Below, one piece after another: positions 51,669 through 58,565 of a stretch of 64,000 bases of DNA. The first letter of the stretch is position 1; each line of letters begins with the position of its first letter. The position numbers were made by a program, and so were the translations under genes. Location of the stretch: positions 124,001 to 188,000 of the forward strand of contig CAWDQN010000011.1 in NCBI GenBank assembly GCA_963804495.1, written 5' to 3'. This stretch comes from Rhodovastum sp963804495. GTDB taxonomy: Bacteria > Pseudomonadota > Alphaproteobacteria > Acetobacterales > Acetobacteraceae. The notes under the pieces were generated by a model. The model ran no database searches, was not told the origin of the DNA, and saw only the letters and a list, made by a program, of their open reading frames with translations.

Positions 51669-52202
51669 ATGAGGCTGTTCGTCGGACTGGATTTCGCTTG
51701 GGAGACCAAGCAGCAACTTGCCGCCCTCGCCGGCGGCATTCCCGGCGCGCGCTGGGTGCCGCCGGAGAACTACCATCTGACCTTGCGCTTCATCGGCGAG
51801 GTGCCGGCCCACCGCGCCGAAGAAATCGACCACGCGCTGACGACCCTGCGCGGACGGGCTTTCCCGCTGGTGCTGGCCGGGGTGGGCACCTTCGCGCGCG
51901 GCGGCCAGGAGAACGCGCTGTGGGTGGGGGTGGAAAAAAACCCGGCGCTGGAGGCGCTGCGGACCAAGGTGGAGACGGCGTTGCAGCGGGTTGGCTGCGA
52001 GCCGGAGCGGCGGCGCTTTACCCCGCACGTGTCGCTGGCGCGGCTGCGTGACGCGGCGGAAGGCAAGCTCGCCGCCTTCGTGCAAAGCCATAATCTGTTC
52101 CGCGCTGCGCCGATCCAGGTGGAGCATTTCGTGCTGTTCAGTTCGCTGCTGGGCAAGGAAGCATCGGTCTACCGGGCGGAGGTGGAATATGCGCTGCTCT
52201 GA
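51669..52202 (+). CDS. thpR: RNA 2',3'-cyclic phosphodiesterase (2H family)
   Basis: The 177-aa protein has the two HxT/Sx motifs of the 2H superfamily: NYHLTLRFIGEV (about residues 36-47) and FTPHVSLARLR (about 117-127). It also has MRLFVGLDFAWETKQQL at the start. ThpR opens 2',3'-cyclic phosphates, historically called 2'-5' RNA ligase. It overlaps cobB by 14 bp. Confidence 0.93.
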   Translation: MRLFVGLDFAWETKQQLAALAGGIPGARWVPPENYHLTLRFIGEVPAHRAEEIDHALTTLRGRAFPLVLAGVGTFARGGQENALWVGVEKNPALEALRTKVETALQRVGCEPERRRFTPHVSLARLRDAAEGKLAAFVQSHNLFRAAPIQVEHFVLFSSLLGKEASVYRAEVEYALL

Positions 52203-52914
52203 TGGTTTGCCCGCCCTGGTGGTGCTGACCGGGGCGGGGATCAGCCGGGAATCCGGCCTGGCGACCTTCCGCGACAGCGACGGGCTCTGGCAGGGCGAGC
52301 GCATTGAGGATGTGGCGACGCCGCAGGCGTTCCGGCGCCATCCCGCCCGGGTGCATGCGTTCTACAACGCGCGGCGGGCGCAGCTCGGCGCGGTGGCGCC
52401 GAATGCCGCGCATTTGGCGCTGGCAGAGCTGGAGCGGGGGTGGGTCGCGCGCGGCGGGGTGTTTCTGCTGGTGACCCAGAACGTGGACGACCTGCACGCG
52501 CGCGCGGGCAGCGAGCGTGTGCTGCAGATGCATGGGGCGCTGCAGCGGGCGCGCTGCGAGGCGTGTGGCGCCAGCTCGCACTGGCGGGGCGACATGGACG
52601 TGCACAGCGCCTGCCCGCGCTGCCGGGCCGCGGGCGCGGTGCGGCCCGACATCGTGTGGTTCGGCGAAGTGCCGATGCACATGGAGGATATCGGCGCGGC
52701 GCTGGACGGCTGTGGCCTGTTCGTCTCGATCGGTACGTCGGGGAGCGTATATCCGGCGGCGGGGTTCGTCGCCGCGGTGCGCGGCCAGGCGCGCACGGTG
52801 GAGCTGAACCTGGAGCCCTCCGCCGGCGCGGCGCTGTTCGACGCGGCGATCCACGGGCCGGCGACGCGTGTGGTGCCGGCGTATGTCGCCGGGCTGCTGG
52901 CGGAGCTCGGGTAA
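52189..52914 (+). CDS. cobB: Sirtuin NAD-dependent protein deacylase CobB
   Basis: The 241-aa sirtuin shows LTGAGISRESGLATFR, the class III (SIRT5-like) FYNARR with Tyr-x2-Arg for succinyl/malonyl-lysine recognition, TQNVDDLHARAGS, LQMHGALQRARCEACG with the catalytic His, a zinc site of Cys pairs (CEAC ... CPRC), RPDIVWFGEVP and GTSGSVYPAAGF. The start is the ATG at 52189, inside the thpR end. Confidence 0.94.
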   Translation: MRCSDGLPALVVLTGAGISRESGLATFRDSDGLWQGERIEDVATPQAFRRHPARVHAFYNARRAQLGAVAPNAAHLALAELERGWVARGGVFLLVTQNVDDLHARAGSERVLQMHGALQRARCEACGASSHWRGDMDVHSACPRCRAAGAVRPDIVWFGEVPMHMEDIGAALDGCGLFVSIGTSGSVYPAAGFVAAVRGQARTVELNLEPSAGAALFDAAIHGPATRVVPAYVAGLLAELG

Positions 52915-52963
52915 CCGGTCCGTTCCCGTCCCCCTTGCCGCGAGGGCAAGGGGGTGCGGGGCG

Positions 52964-53176
52964 TTACCGCCAGATCGGCTGGTTGGCTTCGAACCGGGCC
53001 TGGGCGCGGGAAATCCCGAGGTCCTTCAGCATGCGGTCGTCCAACTCCGCAAGCTGCTGGCGGGTGGTGAAGTTGCGCCAGACATGCGCCAGGCGCGTGG
53101 ACAACACGGCCCCGAACTCCGACGCGTGGCTGTGGCGCGGCATGGTCCGGGACCCGGTCAGGGAGATCGTCGTCAT
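52964..53176 (-). CDS. DUF1127 small protein
   Basis: The 70-aa protein has the C-terminal DUF1127 (YjiS-like) motif RQQLAELDDRMLKDLGISRA. Such small Arg-rich proteins in alphaproteobacteria have been tied to RNA turnover and to phosphate and carbon metabolism. It is divergent from the LysR gene (103-bp gap), which may control it. Confidence 0.92.
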   Translation of the reverse strand: MTTISLTGSRTMPRHSHASEFGAVLSTRLAHVWRNFTTRQQLAELDDRMLKDLGISRAQARFEANQPIWR

Positions 53177-53279
53177 CGCTGCATTCTCCTGTGTTCGGGT
53201 GAAAGCGATGAGGGGAACATGGCGAAACAGGCGGGATAACGGAAATGAATTGTCGAGATAGGAGTCATCAGATAACCTG

Positions 53280-54179
53280 ATGTCTATGTCACTCCCTCAG
53301 GGCCTCGACCCCGACCTGCTGCGCGCCTTCGCGTTCATCGCCGAGGAAGGCAGCTTCACGCGCGCCGCCGAGCGCGTCGGGCGGACGCAATCCGCCGTGT
53401 CCATGCAAGTGCAGCGCCTAGAGGCGCTGCTCGGCCAGCGGGTGCTGCTGCGCGGCAAGGGCGGGGCAGTGTCGCTGACATCGCATGGCCAGTATCTGCT
53501 CGAACGTGCCCGCGAGATGCTGGCGGTGAACGACCAGATCTGGGCGACTTTTCGCGCCCCGCAGGTGCAGGGTACGGTGCGCCTGGGCACGCCGGACGAC
53601 TACGCGCTCCGCTATTTGCCGCAGGTGCTGAAACGTTTCGCCGACAGCCATCCCTCGGTGGAGGTGGAGGTGCTGTGCGCGCCGTCCGAGGATCTGGCCG
53701 AGCATTTGCGCGCGGGCGAACTGGACCTGACGCTGTGCACTGAGGGCAACGAGCCGAAGGGCTGGTCCTCGGCCGAGCTGTGGCGCGGCAAGCTGCGCTG
53801 GGTGACCTCGGTCCGCCACGCGCCGCACCGGCTGGACCCGCTGCCGCTTGCTCTCGCGCAGCGGATGTGCAGCTGGCGCAACGCCGCGCTGACAACCCTG
53901 GAGAAGGCCGGCATCCGCCATCGCGTGGCCTATACCTCCGCGACCATGGCGGGCACGCAGGCGCCGGTGCTGGCCGGACTGGCGGTGACGGTGTCCGCCG
54001 TGGACTGGGTGCCGGACGGCCTGCGTGCCCTGCCCAGCGGTGAACGCCTGCCGGAACTGCCCGACACCGCCATCCTGCTGTTAAAGGGGCGCGAGGCGCA
54101 CCAGCCCGTGACCGACGTGCTGGAGACCCACATTATCGACACGTTCCGGGCCGAGACGCGCCGCGCCACGGCGGCGTGA
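53280..54179 (+). CDS. LysR-family transcriptional regulator
   Basis: The 299-aa protein has the N-terminal winged HTH (DLLRAFAFIAEEGSFTRAAE RVGRTQSAVSMQVQRLEALL) and a C-terminal effector-binding domain (GTVRLGTPDDYALRYLPQVL). The divergent DUF1127 gene is the obvious candidate target. The 103-bp gap contains GATAACGGAAATG and CATCAGATAACCTGATG; the latter is an inverted repeat (CATCAGATAACCTGATG, about 53266-53282) overlapping the start codon, possibly autoregulatory. Confidence 0.93.
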   Translation: MSMSLPQGLDPDLLRAFAFIAEEGSFTRAAERVGRTQSAVSMQVQRLEALLGQRVLLRGKGGAVSLTSHGQYLLERAREMLAVNDQIWATFRAPQVQGTVRLGTPDDYALRYLPQVLKRFADSHPSVEVEVLCAPSEDLAEHLRAGELDLTLCTEGNEPKGWSSAELWRGKLRWVTSVRHAPHRLDPLPLALAQRMCSWRNAALTTLEKAGIRHRVAYTSATMAGTQAPVLAGLAVTVSAVDWVPDGLRALPSGERLPELPDTAILLLKGREAHQPVTDVLETHIIDTFRAETRRATAA

Positions 54180-54269
54180 GCGCGGCCGCGCTCGAAGCGG
54201 GCGGCATCCGAGGCGCGGGCCTGCAGCCTCTGCGCCGACCTGCCGCTCGGACCGCGGCCGACGTTTCGT

Positions 54270-54773
54270 GTGTCGGTCACCGCCCGGCTGCTCATTATCG
54301 GCCAGGCGCCGGGAACGAGAGTGCACGCCACCGGCATCCCCTGGAATGACCCCTCCGGCGACCGGCTGCGCATTTGGCTCGGCCTGGACCGTGACACATT
54401 CTACGACGGCGCGCGCATCGCCATCCTGCCGGCCGGGCTGTGCTACCCGGGCCGACTGCCCGCCGGCGGCGATGCGCCGCCGAAGCAAATCTGCGCGCCG
54501 ACCTGGCACCCGCGCCTGCTGCCGTTGATGCCGGCAATCGCGCTGACGCTGCTGGTGGGCTCCTACGCCCAGGCGCTGATGCTCGGGCCGGGTCTGGTCG
54601 GCGAGCGGGTGCGACAATTCGCCGACCACCTGCCGGGCCGGTTTCCGCTGCCGCATCCGTCCTGGCGAACCACCGCATGGGAGCGACGCAATCCCTGGTT
54701 CACCAGCGAGGTTCTGCCCGCACTGCGGGCAAGTGTCGGCAGGGTGCTGAGAGCAAATCAAGAGGGTGAATGA
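54270..54773 (+). CDS. Uracil-DNA glycosylase superfamily protein, N-terminal start missing
   Basis: The open frame after GTG at 54270 encodes 167 aa with UDG-superfamily features: LLIIGQAPGTRVHATGIPWN DPSGDRL, LLVGSYAQALML and the second active-site loop LPHPSWRTTAWERRNPWF. Homologous-looking sequence (RACSLCADLPLGPRPTFRVS) continues upstream in frame to about 54219. Between the LysR stop (54177-54179, same frame) and 54270 there is no ATG, GTG or TTG. Either translation begins internally at 54270, or a rarer start such as CTG is used, or the gene is broken. Confidence 0.75.
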   Translation: MSVTARLLIIGQAPGTRVHATGIPWNDPSGDRLRIWLGLDRDTFYDGARIAILPAGLCYPGRLPAGGDAPPKQICAPTWHPRLLPLMPAIALTLLVGSYAQALMLGPGLVGERVRQFADHLPGRFPLPHPSWRTTAWERRNPWFTSEVLPALRASVGRVLRANQEGE

Positions 54774-54884
54774 ACCCGCCGTGGCGGGTCCGCGGCGACA
54801 GCTTGACGGAGCTGAGCCGGCATTCGTGATAAAATTTACTCTTTTTTCGGATCTGGATGCTATATCTTTTTTAGAGGTGCATCA

Positions 54885-56147
54885 ATGACTGCAGCAATCT
54901 TGACCGAAATAAAAAATGTTGCGCTGGGCAAGCCAGCCACGCAGAGTTCGATTTCGAAATGGTCTTCGGCAAACAATGTCGAATCTGACGCGCGTGTTGC
55001 GACCAACGGGGATACTGTAAGCGAAAAATTCTTCCATACCAATAGTGAATTGGCTCCATGGTGGCAAGTCGATTTAGGTGGGTATTTTGTTATTGAAGAA
55101 ATCCGCATTTTCAACCGGCGCGAATTATCGGAGCGTTTGCTGCATTTTACCGTTCTGGTTTCGCTGACCGGAGAGCCGGGCAGCTGGCTACCTCTCTGTC
55201 GGAAGGACGATCCTGCAGAGTTCGGCCGCGGCAACGATATCCCGCTCGTGCTGACGCCGGACGACCGGTCTCTTGCGCGCTTTGTGCGGGTTCGCAAGGA
55301 CGGCGCCGGATTCCTCCATTTCCGTGAGTGCGAGGTGCTGGGCTATGCGCCTGACGCCGACGAACTGGCATCGTTGCACGGACAGATGGAAAAAGCAACG
55401 CAGCGTCAAACGGAACAACAGGCAGAGATTGAGCAAGAGCTCGCGGCCGGGCGGTCCGGCGACATCGTGCGCCTTGATGGGCTCATCATCTTCGTCGATA
55501 CCGTGAAGTACTCGCCGACGCTGATTCGTGCGTTGACCGGAGGTGGCTACGAGGGACCCGAACGCGGCATTCTGTTCGACATCGTCCGTCCAACGGACCG
55601 GGTTCTCGAAATCGGCACCGCGGTCGGTGTCGTGACGATGTCGCTGGCAAGCATCGTCGGGCCGGCCAATGTCATGACCTACGACGCCAATCCGGCCATG
55701 GTGGTGGATGCCCGACGCAACTTCGTCGCCAACCGGATGGGTGAGATTTCGGCCGAACTCGGCGTGATGCGTAACCGCGGTCGCTGGTCACCCGGCGAGA
55801 GGGAAACCGATTTCTTCATTTCGCGGGACTTCTGGGCGTCCCGGCTCGACGCCGGGCTGGACAGCACGGATATCACGAGAACGGTGAAGGTTCCGCTGGT
55901 CTGCCTGGAACGCAAGATCGCCGAACACCGGGCCAACGTGCTGGTCTGCGACATCGAGGGCGGGGAATCCGACCTGCTGGACGGCGCCGATCTCGCGCCG
56001 ATCCGGTTGATCATGCTGGAAATCCACTACTGGGCCGTTGGGCGCCGGCGGATCGACGACATGATCCGGTTTCTGATCTCAAGTGGCTTTGATATCGACT
56101 TCACTCACACCAGTCACAACATCGTCGTGCTCGATCGCATGATTTAG
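54885..56147 (+). CDS. Fusion: discoidin (F5/8 type C) lectin domain - FkbM-type methyltransferase
   Basis: The 420-aa protein begins with a discoidin/fucolectin-like beta-sandwich (about 8-153; NVALGKPATQSS, HTNSELAPWWQVDLGGYFVI EEIRIFNRRE, RFVRVRKDG.GFLHFRECEV). A short coiled-coil linker (about 160-190, Gln/Glu-rich) follows. The C-terminal FkbM methyltransferase domain (about 195-420) shows VLEIGTAVGVVTMSLAS, VMTYDANPAM, NRMGEISAELGVM, VLVCDIEGGESDLLDG and IHYWAVGR. A lectin fused to an O-methyltransferase suggests modification of a surface glycan. AGAGG precedes the ATG. A possible promoter (TTGACG near 54805, TAAAAT near 54835) lies upstream. Codon use is slightly AT-richer than its neighbours. 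Confidence 0.85.
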   Translation: MTAAILTEIKNVALGKPATQSSISKWSSANNVESDARVATNGDTVSEKFFHTNSELAPWWQVDLGGYFVIEEIRIFNRRELSERLLHFTVLVSLTGEPGSWLPLCRKDDPAEFGRGNDIPLVLTPDDRSLARFVRVRKDGAGFLHFRECEVLGYAPDADELASLHGQMEKATQRQTEQQAEIEQELAAGRSGDIVRLDGLIIFVDTVKYSPTLIRALTGGGYEGPERGILFDIVRPTDRVLEIGTAVGVVTMSLASIVGPANVMTYDANPAMVVDARRNFVANRMGEISAELGVMRNRGRWSPGERETDFFISRDFWASRLDAGLDSTDITRTVKVPLVCLERKIAEHRANVLVCDIEGGESDLLDGADLAPIRLIMLEIHYWAVGRRRIDDMIRFLISSGFDIDFTHTSHNIVVLDRMI

Positions 56148-56259
56148 CAGTCGGCGGCTGGACAGGGCGTATAAGCCGGTTCACCTCATGGCGAGTTTGG
56201 GTCGACGTTCTTGGGTTTCTACCCTGTTTTGACCGGTCTCAAGCTGCGCTCGCACGCGA

Positions 56260-56679
56260 TCAGTCCATCTCCCGCTCGATCGCCTCGATCTCGGCGTCGC
56301 TAAAGCCGAAATGGTGGCCGACTTCATGGATCAGCACGCTGGCGACCAGACGGAACAAATCCTCGCCGGTCTCGATCCACTCCGCCAGGATGGGCTGGCG
56401 ATACAGGAAAATCAGGTCAGGCATGCGGACAATGTCGTCCACGCTGCGCTGGTTGATCGGCGTGCCGTGATACAGGCCGGTCAGGTCCCAGGGCGACTCG
56501 ATGCCAAGCTCGTCCAGCGTCTCGTCGTCGGGCATCTCGTCCACCCGGATGCCGACGCCGGCGACATGGCGGCGCAGCCGGCCGGGAATGGCAGCGAGCG
56601 CGCGCTCGGCCAGCGCCTCGATATCGGCAACGTCGGGCGGGGTGGTGAAAACGGGCCGGCGAGTGGCATGGTGGGACAT
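56260..56679 (-). CDS. Metallopeptidase family protein (minimal zincin, DUF1025-like)
   Basis: The 139-aa protein has the zinc motif HEVGHHFGFSD (HExxH with third ligand region) and the family segments LDELGIESPWDLTGLYHGTP, MPDLIFLYRQPILAEW and VASVLIHEVGHH. It is a one-domain protein of uncertain substrate found widely in actinobacteria and alphaproteobacteria. I start at the ATG at 56679 (MSHHATRRP); the frame is open to 56727. Confidence 0.9.
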   Translation of the reverse strand: MSHHATRRPVFTTPPDVADIEALAERALAAIPGRLRRHVAGVGIRVDEMPDDETLDELGIESPWDLTGLYHGTPINQRSVDDIVRMPDLIFLYRQPILAEWIETGEDLFRLVASVLIHEVGHHFGFSDAEIEAIEREMD

Positions 56680-56758
56680 GGTGCAACTGCCGCACGCCAC
56701 CGGCCGGCGGTCAAGGGCGCCGGTCATCGGCGGCGGTCAACAGCGGGAGACGAGACGA

Positions 56759-57049
56759 ATGGTCGAGCGACTGAGCGAGGCACAGCGGACCGCATTGCCG
56801 GAACTGCTGCCGGAATGGCGTGCGGTCGAGGGGCGGGACGCCATCGCGCGCAGCTTCCGCTTCCCCGACTTCAGCGCCGCCTGGGGGTTCATGAGCCGGG
56901 TGGCGCTGCTGGCGGAAAAGGCGGACCATCACCCGGAATGGTCGAATGTCTACAACCGGGTGGAAATTCTGCTGACGACCCACGATGCCGGGGGGGTGAG
57001 CCGGCGGGATGTGGCTTTGGCGCAGGCGATCGACGCCATCGCGCCTTAG
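56759..57049 (+). CDS. phhB: Pterin-4a-carbinolamine dehydratase
   Basis: The 96-aa protein matches the family in length and signature: FRFPDFSAAWGFMSRVALLA EKADHHPEWSNVYNRVEILL TTHDAGGVSRRDVALAQAID. The three catalytic histidines sit in DHHPEW and THD. It regenerates tetrahydrobiopterin after aromatic amino-acid hydroxylation and may have other roles. GGAGA precedes the ATG at 56759. Confidence 0.95.
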   Translation: MVERLSEAQRTALPELLPEWRAVEGRDAIARSFRFPDFSAAWGFMSRVALLAEKADHHPEWSNVYNRVEILLTTHDAGGVSRRDVALAQAIDAIAP

Positions 57050-57056
57050 CAATGCA

Positions 57057-57136
57057 GCCGGGGCGCTGCCCCGGACCCTGCCAGGGGGCTTTGCCCCCTG
57101 GACCCCCACCAAGGGCATAGCCCTTGGAACCCATTA
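57057..57136. repeat. GGGGTCCAGGGG-family repeat, copy g, overlapping the 5' end of mmcB
   Basis: It reads GCCGGGGCGCTGCCCCGGAC, CCAGGGGGCTTTGCCCCCTGG and CCAAGGGCATAGCCCTTGGAACCCATTAC: three hairpins in tandem. The last one contains the TTG (57124) that opens the mmcB frame. Confidence 0.8.
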
Positions 57137-57591
57137 CAGCCGAGCGAACCGCGGCGGTGCGCCGTGCCGCTGCGCGGCTTTGCCTGCTGCTTGGCTGGGC
57201 GCCCATCCATGAAATCACGCTGCCGAACGGACGGCGGGCCGACATCCTCGCCCTGCGGCCGGACGGCGGCTTCGCCTGCATCGAAGTGAAGTCCTGCGCC
57301 CGTGACTTCCTCACCGATCAGAAATGGCCGGAGTACCGCGCGTTCTGCGACGCGCTGTATTTCGCCGTCGACCTCGACTTTCCGCAGCACCTGCTGCCCG
57401 GCGACGTGGGCCTGATCGTCGCCGCCGACCTCGCGGCCGAACTGCTGCGCGAGGCGCCGCCCCATCCCCTGCCGCCCAGCCGCCGGCGCAGCCTGCTGCA
57501 GCGGTTCTCCTTCCTCGCGGCGACCCGCCTGGCGCTTTTGGAAGACCCCGGCGCCGCCGTGGCGGTGCGCACTGCGCTGCGGGCCGAGTAG
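57124..57591 (+). CDS. mmcB: MmcB-family DNA repair protein (putative endonuclease)
   Basis: The 155-codon frame from TTG 57124 shows the MmcB pattern: PNGRRADILALRPDGGFACI EVKSCARDFLTDQKWPEYRA FCDALYFAVDLDFPQHLLP. This is a PD-(D/E)xK-like core (D in GRRAD, E-x-K in IEVKS). In Caulobacter MmcB belongs to the SOS regulon. The first ~10 codons are repeat sequence; the alternative start is GTG at 57157 (VRRAAARLCLLLGW). The repeat appears to have landed on the original 5' end. Confidence 0.88.
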   Translation: MEPITAERTAAVRRAAARLCLLLGWAPIHEITLPNGRRADILALRPDGGFACIEVKSCARDFLTDQKWPEYRAFCDALYFAVDLDFPQHLLPGDVGLIVAADLAAELLREAPPHPLPPSRRRSLLQRFSFLAATRLALLEDPGAAVAVRTALRAE

Positions 57592-57600
57592 TGGTGCCCC

Positions 57601-58059
57601 TCAGCCCGCGAGTGACGCAACCCAGGCGCGTGCCACCGCTTCGAACAGGGCACGCTCGGATGGGCCGAACCGCGACAACTCCGGGCTGTCGATGTCCAGC
57701 ACGCCAAGCAATTCACCCGCGCGCAGCAGCGGAACCACGATTTCAGACCGGCTCGCCCCGTCGCAGGCGATGTGGCCGGGAAACGCATGCACGTCGGCCA
57801 CCACCACCGTCTCCCGCCGCGCCGCGGCCGCCCCGCACACCCCGCGGCCCTGCGCGATGCGCACGCAGGCCGGCTTGCCCTGGAACGGCCCGAGCACCAG
57901 CTCGCCGCCCTTGGCGAAATAGAACCCGGCCCAGTTGATCCGCGGCACATGCTGCCAGATCGCGGCGGCGGCGTTGGCGGCGTTGGCGATCGGGTCGGTC
58001 TCGCCGGCGAACAGGCCGGCGAGGTCACTCAGCAGGTCGTCGTCGGCGGTGTGCATCAT
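57601..58059 (-). CDS. msrC: Free methionine-(R)-sulfoxide reductase (GAF domain, fRMsr)
   Basis: The 152-aa single GAF domain has the three redox cysteines at Cys65 (PACVRI), Cys75 (RGVCGAA) and Cys99 (HIACDGASRSEI). The spacings of 10 and 24 are the same as in E. coli (Cys84/94/118). It reduces free methionine-R-sulfoxide with thioredoxin. Its ATG overlaps the stop of the ModE-like gene, so the two form an operon. Confidence 0.93.
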   Translation of the reverse strand: MMHTADDDLLSDLAGLFAGETDPIANAANAAAAIWQHVPRINWAGFYFAKGGELVLGPFQGKPACVRIAQGRGVCGAAAARRETVVVADVHAFPGHIACDGASRSEIVVPLLRAGELLGVLDIDSPELSRFGPSERALFEAVARAWVASLAG

Positions 58060-58439
58060 TTCCCTCCGCAGGCACGGGCGATGGAGGCGATATGGCGCCG
58101 CGCCGCCTTGCGGGCGGCGGCCTCGACGGCGCGGTATTCGGCCACCAGCGTGCAGCCGGCCTCGGTCAGCCTTGCGCCGCCGCCGCCCGCGCCGCCGGCC
58201 GCGGTGCTGACCACCGGCTGGCCGAGATGGCTGTTCAGGTCCTCGACCAGTTCCCATGCTCGCCGGTACGACATGTTCAGCGCCCGCCCGGCCGCCGAAA
58301 TCGAGCCGGAGCGCTCGATCTCCTCCAGCAGCGCCACCTTGCCGGGACCGATGCGGGCGCCGGAGGCCAGGTCGATGCGGATGCTGAGCCGGTGCGCCGC
58401 CGCGCGTACGCCGGTGGAGCGGGAGGGGATGGTTGCCAT
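58056..58439 (-). CDS. ModE-type winged-helix regulator without molybdate-binding domain
   Basis: The 127-aa protein matches the DNA-binding domain of ModE: GPGKVALLEEIERSGSISAA GRALNMSYRRAWELVEDLNS, then GGGGARLTEAG. There are no TOBE/MOP domains, so it either senses nothing directly or uses a partner. It is divergent from a molybdopterin oxidoreductase (126-bp gap), its most likely target. The start is the ATG at 58439; the much longer open frame upstream is antisense to that gene. Confidence 0.9.
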   Translation of the reverse strand: MATIPSRSTGVRAAAHRLSIRIDLASGARIGPGKVALLEEIERSGSISAAGRALNMSYRRAWELVEDLNSHLGQPVVSTAAGGAGGGGARLTEAGCTLVAEYRAVEAAARKAARRHIASIARACGGK

Positions 58440-58565
58440 GACGGGTTGCAGCCAAACACGGGCGGGCGACGCGATCAATCGGCGCCGGCAATCGGCGCCG
58501 GCAATCGGTGATGGTTGCCAGCCGGCGAGAGCTGATCCAGCATCCGGTATCGCAAGGGGGAAAAC
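58440..58565. promoter_or_regulatory. Divergent control region with 13-bp tandem repeats
   Basis: AATCGGCGCCGGC occurs twice in tandem (58477-58489, 58490-58502), followed by a partial copy (AATCGGTG). Each unit contains the palindrome GGCGCC. Its position between the ModE-like gene and the molybdoenzyme makes it a candidate regulator-binding array. Confidence 0.45.
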
